A DNA stretch of 64,000 bases from Delphinus delphis (GCF_949987515.2 NC_082692.2:85383488-85447487), one strand, 5' to 3'; counted from the first letter of the stretch, positions 10,386 to 22,260 are shown. Translations and numbers: made by a program. The notes: generated by a model not told the origin, from the sequence alone.

Positions 10386-10844
10386 AAGGTGATCAAGAGA
10401 GGGCTCTTGTCTTGTCCAGGGGCCACCCCAGGGGAGGCTGGAGAGAAAGCCCCCCTTAGATGGCAAGGAGCCAGGCTGCAAGCCTGCCAGGGTTTAGAGA
10501 GGTTGCTTTCTCCCCACCCGGCCTGCTGCCAGTCTTCCACCTGTCTGCATGCTCAGGAGGAAGGTGACATAATGACACTGAAAGAGACACAGGCCTAGAC
10601 CAGTAGCACTGTGGGAAGCGGGGTCAGAGACCGGCTCTGGCCTCCTGGGAGACATCGATCCGAGTGAACTGTGGGGACTCCACTGAGGCCGGGGGGTCTC
10701 TAGGGCAGCTGCACAGCCAACTAGGAGAGGGGTGGATGCCTGTCAGCTCTGCCAGGCCCCTCTCGGAACAGAGTGTGGACTCAGAGCCAGAGGGAAAGGG
10801 CGGCCAGAGCTCCTCCCCTTCCTGTCGACCTCCGAGTCGACTAA
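10386..10844. other. No gene; unassigned GC-rich sequence
   Basis: GC-rich, with no repeat I recognise. The 127-codon plus-strand frame at 10664-11047 runs across the boundary into the LTR-like repeat, so it is not a gene. Confidence 0.4.
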
Positions 10845-11415
10845 AAAAGTATTCACAACCTAAAAGTTCAGAGTTATGTTTTATTTGGCAGGAGTTTTTA
10901 GAACTTCAAGCCTGGGAGGCAGCATCTCAAGAAACCCTGAGAGAACTGCTCCAAGGAGGCGAGGGGGAAGCTAGGATATATAGGAGTTTTGCAACAAAAG
11001 GCAGGTCATCTGAACGTCAAAAGACTATGTTAATTAAAGAAAACTAGAAATCTCAAGTTAAGGAATTTAGGGCTTTTCTATGTATGGGAAGATGCAAGAC
11101 TCTGGGCTCGCTGAAATCATTCCTTTGACATGCACCTCAGCTATCTGGGGCCTGTATCCTGTGTTTTCACATCCTGAGTTTCCTCAGAGCTCACTGGAGG
11201 GAGCGGCTGCAGTCTGATGGCTGCTAGATGGCAGGTATTCTTTCCTTCCTGAGTTCCCTCAGGGCTCACCAGCTCACCATTGGTGGTGGCTGCAACTGCC
11301 GATGACTGTGACATCCTCTGTTTACTGAGATGGCAGGAAATATTCCATTTCTCGTCTGCTTATGCTTCTTTGAACGTCCTCGTCTCACAGTAACTCCCTT
11401 CCGCCTCTCCTGACT
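10845..11415. mobile_element. LTR-like interspersed repeat, probably artiodactyl/cetacean lineage
   Basis: The block beginning 'aaaaagtattcacaacctaa' and including 'gttatgttttatttggcagg', 'ctaggatatataggag', 'aaggaatttagggcttttct' and 'ctcagctatctggggcctgt' is one I recognise as a repeated sequence from cetartiodactyl genomes. I believe it is an endogenous-retrovirus LTR but cannot confirm the family. No internal region adjoins it. Boundaries are approximate. Confidence 0.55.
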
Positions 11416-11534
11416 CACACTCACACACACACTAAATGGTCAGGGCTTTCCTGGTGTTTTCCACCTTGCCAGAGTGCTCAGAGCCGTCATGCTGTGTCTG
11501 GGCTCTCCTCGGCATTTACGAGTCTATGTCTCCA

Positions 11535-11680
11535 GTTAACCTCCCCAAGCCTCAGTTTTCCCATCTGTAAAATGGGAGATAATGACAGAGTACGGCTTGA
11601 AGAGTATGGCTCTTGTAAACTTTAGCAACCACAGTACAGCGCGTGACATGGGGTTCACACTCAGTGAATGGTATTAGTTA
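11535..11680 (+). repeat. MIR SINE fragment
   Basis: It contains 'cctcagttttcccatctgta' and 'aaaatgggagataatgacag', the conserved MIR core in plus orientation, with a diverged downstream part ending 'cactcagtgaatggtatt'. Confidence 0.65.
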
Positions 11681-11736
11681 CGGTCATGCTTCCTCAGGAC
11701 AGAGCCTCATGCCTGGCGCTTCCCATTCCCCCCAAA

Positions 11737-11762
11737 CAACAGCAACAGCAACAGCAACAGAA
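11737..11762. repeat. (CAACAG)n short tandem repeat
   Basis: 'caacagcaacagcaacag' with flanking partial units. Confidence 0.85.
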
Positions 11763-12159
11763 ATCCTTTAGTTCTGCACCCTGGGTGGGCTTTTTCAAAG
11801 ACTCAACAACCAATCAAGAAGGTGAATTCACAAAAAAGTTGAAATAGAAAAGAGTGGTTTAATGTGTTTCCCCCTCCCGGGTAAGAGTTGCATTTTAACA
11901 AAATGTTTCAACACCTTGAGTTGAAAGAGTGATGAATGGAGGGGGTTTCAAGTAGAAATCAGGCGGCTGGTGTAAATGTACAGCAAAGGAATACTGTGGT
12001 CCTGATCCTAAGGGAAACTGCGAAAGAGACTACTATGACACATTGTGATCTGGAATCCCTCACTTCTCTCCTGTACCTTTTATATAAACACACACAACAA
12101 ATACCTAGAGACATCTCAAGTCAGAGCTGTGCTTTCTTACTCTATACCTTTATCTCCTA

Positions 12160-12207
12160 CGGTATAAAATGACATGATAATAATAATATCAATAGTAGCT
12201 ATGTCTT
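12160..12207 (+). repeat. MIR fragment, left half, split by a CHR SINE
   Basis: 'ataaaatgacatgataataa' and 'tcaatagtagctatgtctt' match the middle of MIR. The continuation is found after 12545. Confidence 0.6.
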
Positions 12208-12545
12208 GGACTTCCCTGGTGGCACAGTGGTTAAGAATCCGCCTGCCAATGCAGAGGACACGGGTTCAAACCCTGGTCCGGGAAGATCCCACATGCCGCG
12301 GAGCAACTAAGCCCGTGCGCCACAACTGCTGAGCCTGCGTGCCACAGCTACTGAAGCCCGCAGGCCTAGAGCCCGTGCTCCGCAACAAGAGAAGCCACCA
12401 CAGTGAGAAGCCCGTGCACCACAACGAAGAGTAGCCCCCGTTCACCACAACTACAGAAAGCCCACCTACAGCAACGAAGACCCAATGCAGCCAAAAATAA
12501 AATTAATTAATTAATTCAAAAAACAAAAGACCAAAAATCAAAACA
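12208..12545 (+). mobile_element. CHR SINE, long (older) form
   Basis: Head 'ggacttccctggtggcacag' with A box, 'gggttcaaaccctggt' B box, then the long body with repeated 'ccacaacnnctgagcc' and 'gagaagccaccacagtgaga' segments. The end carries (ATTA)n rather than pure poly-A. An imperfect duplication, AGTAGCTATGTCTT (about 12194-12207) and AGTATCCATGTCTT (about 12547-12560), flanks it. It is about 130 bp longer than the short-form copies. Confidence 0.92.
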
Positions 12546-12660
12546 TAGTATCCATGTCTTAGGGTTATTATTGTGAGGATTAAGTGAGTTAATACATGTA
12601 AAACTCTTCAATAGTGACCAACATTCAGGAAGCGCTCTACAATGGTGAACTGTATGAATT
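12546..12660 (+). repeat. MIR fragment, right half
   Basis: 'gggttattattgtgaggatt', 'aagtgagttaatacatgtaa' and 'ggaagcgctctacaatg' continue the MIR consensus from the left half before the SINE. Confidence 0.7.
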
Positions 12661-13119
12661 GCCAGGTTGGCCTTAATTCTCAGCTCCTGCAAGCGTGCCG
12701 TATTACTAAATGTTATTCCTTCTACTCAAACTTGCGTTTGAAGGTACGCACACCGCATTTCCTGAAATCTTGCACAGGTCTCTCAAACGTCATTCCCATT
12801 TGCTTTCAGGGAGAACCATACCTAATCTGTATCCTATAGTTTAGCATAAAGCAGCTTGATATACTGGAAAGGACACAGGGACAGAAGATGATTCAGTGCT
12901 CACTGACCTTGGACAAAGTCAGATCTCTCTGAAACAGAAAACATTCACAGAGTCCTTTAAGGGTCAGATGGCATTATGGATGTGAAAGATTTTAGGTAGA
13001 AAGCTATTATTACTACCCCTACCAAGTGGAGTCCTGGGAAGTGGGGTCATGGATTCTATGACCACTGAACTAATTTTCTCCCTCCTCCAGCCCTCAGACT
13101 CAACACCTGACCTGCATTT
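12661..13119. other. No gene; unassigned sequence
   Basis: No exon or repeat recognised. Confidence 0.35.
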
Positions 13120-13505
13120 GTCTGCCCAGGCTGCTATAACAGAATACCATAGATTGGGTGGCTGAAGCAATGGAAATTTATTTCTTATACTTCCGGAGGC
13201 TGTGATGTCCAGGATCAAGGTCCTGGTAAGGGACGTTTCATTCCGAGGCTTCTTCTCTTGACTTGTACTCAGCCATCAGCTTGCCGTGTGCTTAAGTGAC
13301 CTCCTCTTCAAGTGTGTACAGAACGAGTGAACTTTCTGGTGTCTTTTCTGAGAAGGGCACTAATCCCATCATGATAGCCCCACCCTCATGACATCATCTA
13401 TACCTAATTACTTCCCAAAGTCTTATCCCCAAATACCATCACATTGGGGGGTTAGGGCTTCAGTGTATTAATTTTGTGGGAACACATACATTGAGTTTAT
13501 AACAT
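13120..13505 (-). mobile_element. MLT1A-type MaLR LTR
   Basis: Reverse complement of the MLT1A-type LTR: 'ggctgctataacagaatacc', 'atagattgggtggctgaa', 'gggcactaatcccatcatga', 'aaataccatcacattggggg' and 'gttagggcttcagtgtatta'. It is a solo LTR with no internal region. Confidence 0.82.
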
Positions 13506-13744
13506 CACCCATCAGTAAATGCCGGTGGGGTGACTGGGCTGCTGGCTTCCGTGCTACCTAAAGCTGGCCCATGGAGAAGTTTTGGCTTAAGGTTCAGAAC
13601 AAGGAAGGGCTGACTGACACTTTTCTTGTTAAAAAGGAAGATTACAAGCCTTATTCTTGCTCTATTGTACCTGACCATGGTATACAGCAGTATGGCAACA
13701 AGGTCTCTAAATGGGAGCAAAGTATCTCGCAGCAAACCATGTCT

Positions 13745-13920
13745 TTGCTTCATTTGGTAGAGTTATCTAACATCTCTGCACCCCAGTTTTTTCATCTGTA
13801 AAATGGGGATAATAAAATTACATATCTCACAGGGTGTTGGAAGCGTCAGATGTGATGATGCTTGTTAATTGTTTAACAGAGTACCTGCCACGGTACATGG
13901 TGAGAAAACGGCAGTTTTGA
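13745..13920 (+). repeat. MIR SINE fragment
   Basis: 'ttttttcatctgtaaaatgg' followed by 'ggataataaaattacatatc' and 'tcacagggtgttgg' is the MIR core in plus orientation. Confidence 0.75.
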
Positions 13921-14939
13921 ATCTACAACAGTTTTTAAAGAAGGAGGAACATTAAACTTTTTGCTACAGAACTGAGGCTCAGAAGAGCTTAATTTCTGTT
14001 TGGATCTGAGTTCTTGGGCAAGACACTTAGCTTCTCAGTTTCCCTACTTAGAAAATAACCCAACCAGAATTTCCTAACATGTGTCTACAAAGTATTCATC
14101 CTCTTGGATATCCCATGAAAAGGGTGTTGTAGCCATGAAGTCTTGGGCAAACCTCCATCCTCTATGCCTCTGAGAGTCCCAACAGAGGTGTACTGGAGCT
14201 GGCCTGGGCTAGCTGATGGTTAAATTTTCAGGAATTCTGTGAGCCAGTTATGCATTCAGTGACGTCATGGTGGTAGCGTCACATCAGTCAGAGCAGGAGT
14301 ATTTATACTCCAGAAATTGGCAAATGCTCAAAATCAGGGCTGTATTTTTTTCCTCAGAGAACTTGTTGTTAAACATGTATCAGCACACATTGTTCCTAAC
14401 ACCTACGAGCTTATTAAAGTCTCCAAGAAGTCCAACAATCAACTCATTTACTTGGGTGTTTCCCAAACATTTTAGACCAAAGGACTACTTCATTGACAGG
14501 GTTCAGAAAACTTTTTGGAAATCTAGCACTAGATGATTCTGTGGCCCTTTTAGTCTACCATTTTCCCATTAGAGGATGCAGCCACTGAGTTCCTCAGTCG
14601 GAAGGGACTCCTGGTTGCCTGAAGGTTAAGTTCAGTGCTCTTTTCACCGCACTTATTGACAAAGAATTATCCTTTCACAATTCCATGAGATTTCCAGACT
14701 CATCCCCTTGCAAATGAAGGTTTTCTTGCATTCTTCACATTGATGGAATGTATCACCTGCCACAGGTCTTTATACACAATGGTCCTGCTGTCTAAACTCT
14801 ATCCTCCTCCTAGTTAATGCCTCTTCACTCTTGAGATCTCACCTCAGGTATCAGTTTGGGGGTGGTGGTGGGCAGGTAGAGCTCAGCCTTCAGTCAGATG
14901 AGATTCTGCTGATCCCTCCGACACTTGCATAAAACCCTG
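13921..14939. other. No gene; unassigned sequence with a CRE motif
   Basis: No repeat or exon recognised. A perfect CRE palindrome lies at 14260-14267 and is listed separately. Confidence 0.35.
14260..14308. promoter_or_regulatory. CRE palindrome with half-site and TATA-like sequence
   Basis: TGACGTCA at 14260-14267, a CGTCA half-site ending at 14282, and an ATTTATAC stretch at 14301-14308. The arrangement resembles a CREB/ATF-responsive core promoter, but no transcript or open reading frame is visible downstream. Confidence 0.3.
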
Positions 14940-15110
14940 CTCCTGGTCTTCACGGCACTTATCTTGTGGTAGCTGAGACATGTCCAAAAAGTCTCTGAAG
15001 CTCTTCCTATCAAATTGACTTCCCCACCTTTTGAATCTGGGCTGGCCTTGTACCAGGCTCTGACCCAGAGAACATGGAGGCCTTATTCCCCTGGAATGCA
15101 GCACTGAGAC
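14940..15110 (+). repeat. Possible MLT1 LTR fragment
   Basis: 'ttttgaatctgggctggcct' and 'tctgacccagagaacatgga' recall the 5' half of MLT1-type LTRs. It is short and diverged. Confidence 0.4.
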
Positions 15111-16443
15111 CTCTGTGCTAGTCCGCTTAGAACAGACAGAGAAGCACTGCAGTAATGCTGGTCTCTAATATGAAAAATCAGATTTTGAAGGGAAAAACAG
15201 CCTTTGAAGCCAGATTATCCCTGTGAGAGAAGATTTCCCAGATTCTCACATTCCCCCCCTTCAGTCCAAAAGCATCTGACCCTAGAGGGCACAGATTTTA
15301 GTTTTTTCTCATGACAGCTCTTTGTTATGGACAGGATTATGGGACGTTTCCACACTTCAGCACAGACAGTGCGATACCCTGTGTTGGCTTAAGCCACGTG
15401 CTAGGGAAGACTGCTGCCAAAATGAGGAAGTTATACACCAGGGACACTCAGCTTGCTTTACGTCACAAAGGCCCGATTCCAGGCACTGACAATCCTTAAG
15501 TGGAAGAGTCTTTGATAATTAATAAAAAGAACATGAGAAATGTATTTTCGTTGGTAAAATTAGGGGTGTTAAATTAACGTATTAGATACGATAAATGGGT
15601 TCTCATTAAGTCAATCAGTGGTATGCAAGATACGTGGCTAGGCCAGGGCCTGGAGAGACAGTCGTCTGTCCTTAGGTGAATACGGTATAAAGTCCAGTGA
15701 GCCCTTTAGTGTGTACACTTAGGATGATACCAGAGGCTTGGTCTCTTGATGCTGTCTCTAGATTAGCATCACACCTGGTTCATGTGAACCTTCCAAGAAA
15801 GGTGAGGTTAAAAGAGCAGAGACTGACGACTCATCCAGCTTGCAAAAAATTTTTGTGTAAACACCTTCAGGCCTGCTTGTTAATAAATACTTAAATAATA
15901 TGTCTAATGTGTACGGCAAAACTTGGTTGTGTTGGAGACTTGGTTACATTATAACCTGTCTTTCAAATGCATGAGGTGGTCCCTTTCACTTGCCTGGGTT
16001 TTCTGCTTTGAAACTCTTTCCAGATCATGGTGCAGGGAGGGAAAACTGAAGCAGAGAACGTCAATTTCACCAAGCAGATTGGAGTTAGTGCTGATAACAT
16101 GGCCAGAACTGACAGGGCAGAGTTGTAGAGAGATGGAAATAATACAAAGGAGCTTCAGAAATCTGTACAAGGATCTCCTAGAATCTTTGGGTGAATACCA
16201 AGTGGCCTGTGTGCAGGACAAGCATCCTTGAGAGAAGGCAAAGAACAAATACTGCGTACCTATGAGTTGAATTGACATTCTGGAGCTTGAACAGAACTGA
16301 GAGATAGTTTTTTAAGTGTAAGTGGAGAAATCACTTTGAAAATTCTGGGCACTCAGTTGACACACAAGAAAGACCATGCATCAGGGGAAGGGTTACTATC
16401 ATTCAGAATTAAGAATATACTAGACCTTCCCTAACAAATATTA
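15111..16443. other. No gene; unassigned sequence
   Basis: No clear repeat or exon. The overlapping frames near 15923-16278 on both strands lack domains and a codon bias; I treat them as chance. Confidence 0.35.
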
Positions 16444-16456
16444 AAAACAAGAGTCA

Positions 16457-16650
16457 GGGGCTTCCCTGGTGGCACAGTGGTTGAGAGTCTGTCTGCCGAT
16501 GCAGGGGACGCGGGTTCGTGCCCCGGTCCGGGAAGATCCCACATGCCGCGGAGCGGCTGGGCCTGTGAGCCATGGCCGCTGAGCCTGCGCTCCGCAACGG
16601 GAGAGGCCACAGCAGTGAGAGGCCCGCGTACCGCAAAAAAAAAAAAAAAA
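16457..16650 (+). mobile_element. CHR SINE, short form with internal deletion
   Basis: Head 'ggggcttccctggtggcaca', body, and an A tail at 16635-16653. Compared with sister copies in this window it lacks about 12 bp between 'gagcctgcg' and 'ctccgcaacggg'. Both sides of the gap carry a 'gcctg(c/t)g' repeat. It is flanked by AAAACAAGAGTCA at 16444-16456 and again from about 16650. Confidence 0.95.
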
Positions 16651-16689
16651 AAACAAGAGTCAAAGGATCAAGCTGACCCCTAAGGAAGT

Positions 16690-17945
16690 TAACTGCCTTC
16701 CAGACAAAATGCAACGTTATTTAAAGGAAGACCACAAAATCCAGACATTCAACACTGTATCATCCACAATGTCTAGCACACGATAAAATATTATTAGACA
16801 CATGAAGAAGCAGGAAAATGTGAAGGAAGAAAAATCAGTCAATAACTGAAATAGGCTAGAAAAGATAGAGGTGATGGAATCAGGAGACAAGACTTTTAAA
16901 AACCACTATTATAAATGCAGTCAAGGATATTAAAGGAAAATATAAACATTATGAGGGAATAGGTAGTGAGTCTTAATACAGAAATAGAAACTATAAAAAA
17001 GAACTAAAATAATATCTAAAAACTGAAAAATACAGCATTCAACATGAAAAATTCACTGGATGGCATTAACAGATGAGACACTATGGAAGAAAAACATCCG
17101 GAAACTCAAAGAAACTAATAAAACTGAAGCATATGGAGAAAGAAGCTGAAAAAGTAACTGAACAGAGCTTTAATGACCTGTAGGATGATACCAAGTCTAA
17201 CATTTATTTCTTGGTTCCTGAAGGAGAAGATAGTGACAGATGGGCAGAAAAAGTATTTTAAGAAATGTAAGGCAAAACCTTTACAAATTAGATGAAAGAT
17301 ATAAACTCATAGATTCAAGAAGCTCAACAAATATCAGGTGGGATAAACAAAAAGAAATACACACTAAGGCGTATCATGAGAAATTTGCTGTAAAACAATG
17401 AGGAAAATAAAATTTTAGAAGCAGTCAGAGAAAAAAGACAATTTATATATGGAAAAACAGTGATACAAATTATGGCTGACTTGTCAAAAAAAAAAAAAAC
17501 CAAAAAACCCAATGTGGGCCAAAATATTGGAATGGCATCTTTAAAGTACTGAAAGAAAACAATCTAACCAGAATTCTACGTCCAGTGAAAATATCCTTCA
17601 AAACTGGAGAAACAAACTTATTATCAGACTAACGGAGCTAACAAAATTCATCACCAGCAGAACTTCACAAGACGTATTAACAGAAGTTCTTTAAGAGAAG
17701 AAAAATAACAAATGAAAATCTAAATCTACACAAAGAAATCAGGAACATTTTAAATGATAAATACCATTAAATACACCTTCGGCCTTCATTTCTAACTTCT
17801 TTAAAACATAACTGACCAGCAAAAAGAACAAAATAGCACGGATGTTATAACACATGTGTACGCAGAATGTATGACAATAGCACAAAGGTTAGGAGGGGGA
17901 AACAGACATATAATGTTGTGACGTTTTTACACGGTATGAGAAGTG
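16690..17945 (+). mobile_element. Old L1 relic, ORF1 region and linker
   Basis: L1M-type ORF1 relic: 'aattcactggatggcattaa', 'actgaacagagctttaatga' and 'aaagaaaacaatctaaccag', then the linker 'acttcacaagacg' and 'cagaagttctttaagagaag'. The 3' part reads 'gttaggagggggaaacagac'. Many stops are present. It is the same class of old element as 4020-6960, but a separate insertion with no ORF2. Confidence 0.75.
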
Positions 17946-20386
17946 GTATAATGTTATTTGAAGCTGAACTGTGATAAGTCAACAATGCAGATTTTAAACC
18001 CTGGAGCTACTGCTGAAAGAAACTATTTGTTGAATGAATGGAAGATTTATTCTAGGTATTAAAGACCTACCTTTTATGGGACTATTGACTGAATTAGATG
18101 TGACATTGGTCTTCTCCCGAACACTTTGCTTCAGTGGGATAAGACACTGGGAAATTTTCACAAGGGCAGAGGAGGGAGGAATGGGAAGCAGAACAGGGTG
18201 AATTTTCTGCTTCACTGTACCTAATACAATGCTCCAATTGTTAGAATGTCATGTTAGATTCAACCAGACAGTACTGTAAATTCCAAGAGAAATAAAATAT
18301 TCCAGGAAAGTCTTCCAGCCAAGACCTGAGCTGGCCTCCTGTGGTGACATTTCATTAAGAAATATTCCAACTTACAGTTTATGAAAGGATTAGAATTGAC
18401 AAAGTGTCTTCCCTGCTAATGTAAATACTTGAAAGAAAATGAAGATTTTTTAGAATATGACTTGTCCTTCACTTTCAGTGTCATATTTTCTCTTCTGACT
18501 TCTGTCTTGATATTTATTTGCATGCTTTATAAGTGCCGTGCAGGAGATTAGGAGAATCACACTTTGGGTGCTAGATACTAATATTGCTGGGCCAATGGAA
18601 AGGAAGCTTTCTTGGTTGTAGAAAAGACACAATTTGTTACTTGAAGTTTCTAGTCATGGTGTAACACCCGAAGGGTATATATAATCAAAGAACTGATGGA
18701 TTTCCACAAAGCATTATCTACTCCTCTTTTTCACTGGAAGATAGTGTAGCTGGGTCACAGAGAGGACTAGAAATGGGAGTGGATCCCCAGTAGAATGGCA
18801 CTGAAGGACATGGAGCTGAGTGACACCCACCCTCTCCCTTATTCCTTGGGGCTTCTCTGCCCTTTTCTCTAGTGTTCTGAATAGAACTCCATGGTGTGGT
18901 GTTTGGAATCAGTGTAATATTTTGCATGCATGTAGCTCTTTTCTTCCAAAAAAACTCAAGGGCAATGTTGAAAGAAAAATATGACTTCCAGAACCTTGGT
19001 TAGCTTGTAAGTCAGGATTCCTTAACTTGGGGTTTGAACTCAACCTTGGCTTTGAGGGCATTGGTGAGTTGCCTGAAATGGCTTGGGGAACAAACATACA
19101 CGCATTTTCCCAAGAAGAGGGACCTTAGGATTATTGTGTGTTTGTGCACGGGGAGATGGGAGAGTAAGGTCCAAAGCAAGAGTAAAATCCATTGTTGTAA
19201 AAGAGGCATTTCTCTTTCAAAAATTTAGAAGCAACAAAAAATATTTAATCACTGAATCGGATCATTGCACCACTGAAGCTAAGAGTGAGAAGAAAAATGA
19301 ACATATTGAGTGTATATTTTCTCAGTCTCCCAGTCTACGGGATAAATATTATGCACCTCTTTTACAGAAAGGATTTCAGCTTGGAGAATGCATGTGCTTT
19401 TCTGAAAGCAAACAGCTTTAAAAGTTCAAAAGAGGATTCGAACCAAAATATTTCAGTCACCACAGTCCTATTTTTTTCCGCTTCCTTTTCCTGCTATCGC
19501 AGATAAACAGTCCATGCTCCAGCATAAACCAGTCCCTCCATAGGCACACTGGGTTCCATCTCCTCTCCCCTATTCGAGGACATTTTTCCAGCAACCCTCC
19601 CCTCTATCTCCTGCACCAGAGGTGGGTAATCCAGCTGGCCGCTGTTTCGCTATGGACCATAAGGCAAGAATGGTTTTTACACTTTTTTAATCGTTGGGGA
19701 CCAAAACTTAAAAAAAAAAAAAGAATATCTGTGATGTGTGAAAATATGAGATATGAAATTCAAATTTCAGTGCCTGTAAACACTTGACTGTCACAGCAAG
19801 TCAAACTGCTATGCAAATTTCTCAGTGTTTACTCTCAGCTCCTTTCATATGTCATGGCACTGGTTTCTGCACCACGCGGGGGAGCTCTGCCATGGACTGA
19901 GGATCCTGCAGTGTAAGGAGTGGTGCCCACTTGGAGGCAGGAACCCCTGGAGATCATGCTCTAGGGAGCTTGGACTCTGGGGTCACCGCTGGATGACTCC
20001 AAGCCCACATCCAGGGCCTGTGCAGGCCTCTTCCCCAGATCCACCCTGGCCGGCATGTGAGCCTCTAGGCCACAAAGGGCACCTGTTTGTGGTAAGCTGT
20101 GGTAGGAAGAGAAGCAGACAGAGCCATGGGCCTGGGCCTCTTCTACAGCTGTAGAATTCTGAGTAGTCTGGAAAGTCTTTTGGTCAAGATGAAAGTAAAT
20201 TTTAAGGTAGAAAGATAAAACCTTGCTTCGTTAATAGATTATAAGCTTCATTTATAACTTTGAAGTATTTGGATGTATGGTATGTAGGCCTCCATCTGCA
20301 CCCTTGCCTCGGGTCCCATAAATTCTAGGGGCAGGTGAATCTGCGTGATTCTTCTCGAGGCTTAGCTCAGCTCTCACCTTTTGCCT
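17946..20386. other. No gene; long unassigned stretch
   Basis: About 2.4 kb with no exon, RNA gene or well-defined repeat. Near 19620-19870, 'aagaatggtttttacacttt' and 'gaaattcaaatttcagtg' suggest a diverged hAT-type DNA transposon. The other open frames show no domain. Confidence 0.4.
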
Positions 20387-20815
20387 CAGTTTCTTAGGGC
20401 GGCCATAACAAAGTACAACAACCTGGGTGGCTGAGAACAATACAGATGTATTGTCTCACAGCTCTGGAGGCCAGAAGTCTGAAATCAAGGTGTTGGTAGG
20501 GCCAGGCTCCCTCTGAAGATGCTAGGAAGGTATCTGTTCCAGATCTGTCTCTTAGGTTCTGGTAGCCTCGGGCAACCCTTGGCTTGTAGATAGCCATCTT
20601 CTCCCTGTGTCTCTCTTCATCTAATCTTCCTTCTGTGTGATGTCTCTGTGCCCAAATTTCTCCTTTTTTATAAGGACACCAGTCATATTGGATTAAACCT
20701 CACCCTAATGATTTCATTTTAACTAGATGACCTCTGTGAAGGTCAAAGTCTGAGGTACTGGTGACTAGGATGTCCACATATCTCTCTTGGGTGTGAGGGT
20801 GGCAGAATTCAACCA
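20387..20815 (-). mobile_element. MLT1A-type MaLR LTR
   Basis: Reverse orientation: 'tttcttagggcggccataac', 'aacctgggtggctgagaaca', 'tcacagctctggaggccaga', then 'taaggacaccagtcatattg' and 'gtctgaggtactggtgacta'. It is a solo LTR, a sister family member of 13120-13505 and 40505-40860. Confidence 0.85.
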
Positions 20816-20869
20816 AAAGTGCCTTCCTAGCAAGAAGTCCCCAGAGGCCTCTCTTCGGTGCTATATCTT

Positions 20870-21105
20870 GCCCCCTTACCAGCTCTCACACCCTCAGACT
20901 CTCTCACCATGATTTGCTTTATCTTTCTTCCATTGATTATCACCTTCTAACATGGTTTATAGTTAATTTATGCATTCAATTTATTGTGCATTGAACGTCT
21001 CTTCCTATAGAATATGAGCTCCCTGAGGGCAGGGATCTGTCTAGAACAGCACTGGGCTCATAAGAGGCGCTCACTAAACATGTGTGGGCTGAATGATTTG
21101 ATCCA
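20870..21105 (+). repeat. L2 LINE 3' end fragment
   Basis: 'tatgagctccctgagggcag', 'ggatctgtctagaacagcac' and 'ggcgctcactaaacatgtgt' are the diagnostic L2 tail. Confidence 0.75.
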
Positions 21106-21244
21106 CACTGTCTTCAAGGGGAAGAAAAATGGGCCTTCCTTGCAATAGCAGAAAAAGAGAAAAAAAAACCCAGATGGCCATCAATATTATAAGACATCAA
21201 TATGTCTTATAATAATAAGACACATAAGCTGTAGTATATCTATA

Positions 21245-21418
21245 CCACTAGCTCTCAACCTTGACTGTACCCTAAAAACATCTGGCAAGCTTTTAAGAAG
21301 ATTTATGGTGATTCTCAACTGAGAAACAACAGAATCCTTATTGCCAGGTATGGAGTCTGTAATATGTGCATCAGTATTGTTTTCCAAAAAAAAAATTCAG
21401 GGTTGAGAAACACTGACC
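21245..21418. repeat. MER5-like hAT element
   Basis: The left end 'ctagctctcaaccttgactg' and the right end 'cagggttgagaaacactg' form the inverted ends of a MER5A-type element, with 'aacatctggcaagcttttaa' inside. It is non-autonomous. Confidence 0.65.
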
Positions 21419-21519
21419 TATGCCGTGAACTCTGCTACCTTTAAATAGAGTTGAGATGTATGTTGTACCAACATATATAGATCCAGGTACAACGTGAGAC
21501 ATTTTAAGGAAGCGTACAG

Positions 21520-22035
21520 TGGTGGGCAGCCTCAAAAATGGCCCCCCGTGACCTCCACCTCCTGACAGTGTCTCCCCCTCAAAAAGAACCTCTTCCCCTT
21601 GGATTTACGGACTTGCTTAATGAATAGACTATGGGGGGAAGTGATGAGATAGCATTTCTGAGATTAGGTTACAAAAGACTGGGCTTCCATCTTGGGTGCT
21701 CGCTTCATTCTCTCTTGGATTTCTCGCCCTGGGGGAATCCAGCTCCCATGTCATGAGGCAGCCCCGTGAGGAAGGCTTGGTAGCAGAGGAATGGCGCCTG
21801 CCAACAACCACGTGAGTGGGCTTGAATGTCGGTCTGCTGTCCAAGTCTGGCCCTCAGATAAACCCAACCTGACTGCCAGCAAGCTGGACTGCGACTGAAT
21901 GAGACACTCTGAGCCACAGATACCCAGCTAAGCTTCTCCCCGTCTTCCTGACCCAGAAACTGGGAGATAATAACGCTTGTTGTTTTAACTAAGTTTGCGG
22001 TAATTGGTTGCATAAAGAGATAAATAATAGACACA
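21520..22035 (+). mobile_element. MLT1-type MaLR LTR
   Basis: MLT1 landmarks in order: 'tggccccccgtgacctccac', 'ggacttgcttaatgaataga', 'gagattaggttacaaaagac', 'catgtcatgaggcagccccg', 'gagccacagatacccagcta', 'ttgttgttttaactaagttt' and 'gataaataatagacac'. It is a nearly complete solo LTR. Confidence 0.88.
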
Positions 22036-22039
22036 GCAA

Positions 22040-22260
22040 TCTACGTATTTTCAATGTTTCCACATATATGTATAGAAAGACACAGAAAAGCATATAAAAG
22101 GTGCAGACAAAACTAATGGTGGTAACCTCAGGGGTGGTGTGGGTCTGGTTTTTTTTTTTTTTTATAAGGACTGGTCAAAGAGATACTAGCTTTATCTGGA
22201 CAGTTTCACTTTTATTTACTGGGAGAATACACGCATGGATTGGTGGTCTAATTAAAACCA
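22040..22260 (+). repeat. Possible old L1 3' UTR fragment
   Basis: 'ggtggtaacctcaggggtgg' within an AT-rich context, with a poly-T stretch at 22148-22163, resembles L1M 3' UTR sequence. Confidence 0.4.

Noticed and set aside
10664..11047. 127-codon plus-strand open frame
   Set aside because: It crosses from unassigned DNA into the LTR-like repeat, so it is not a conserved gene.
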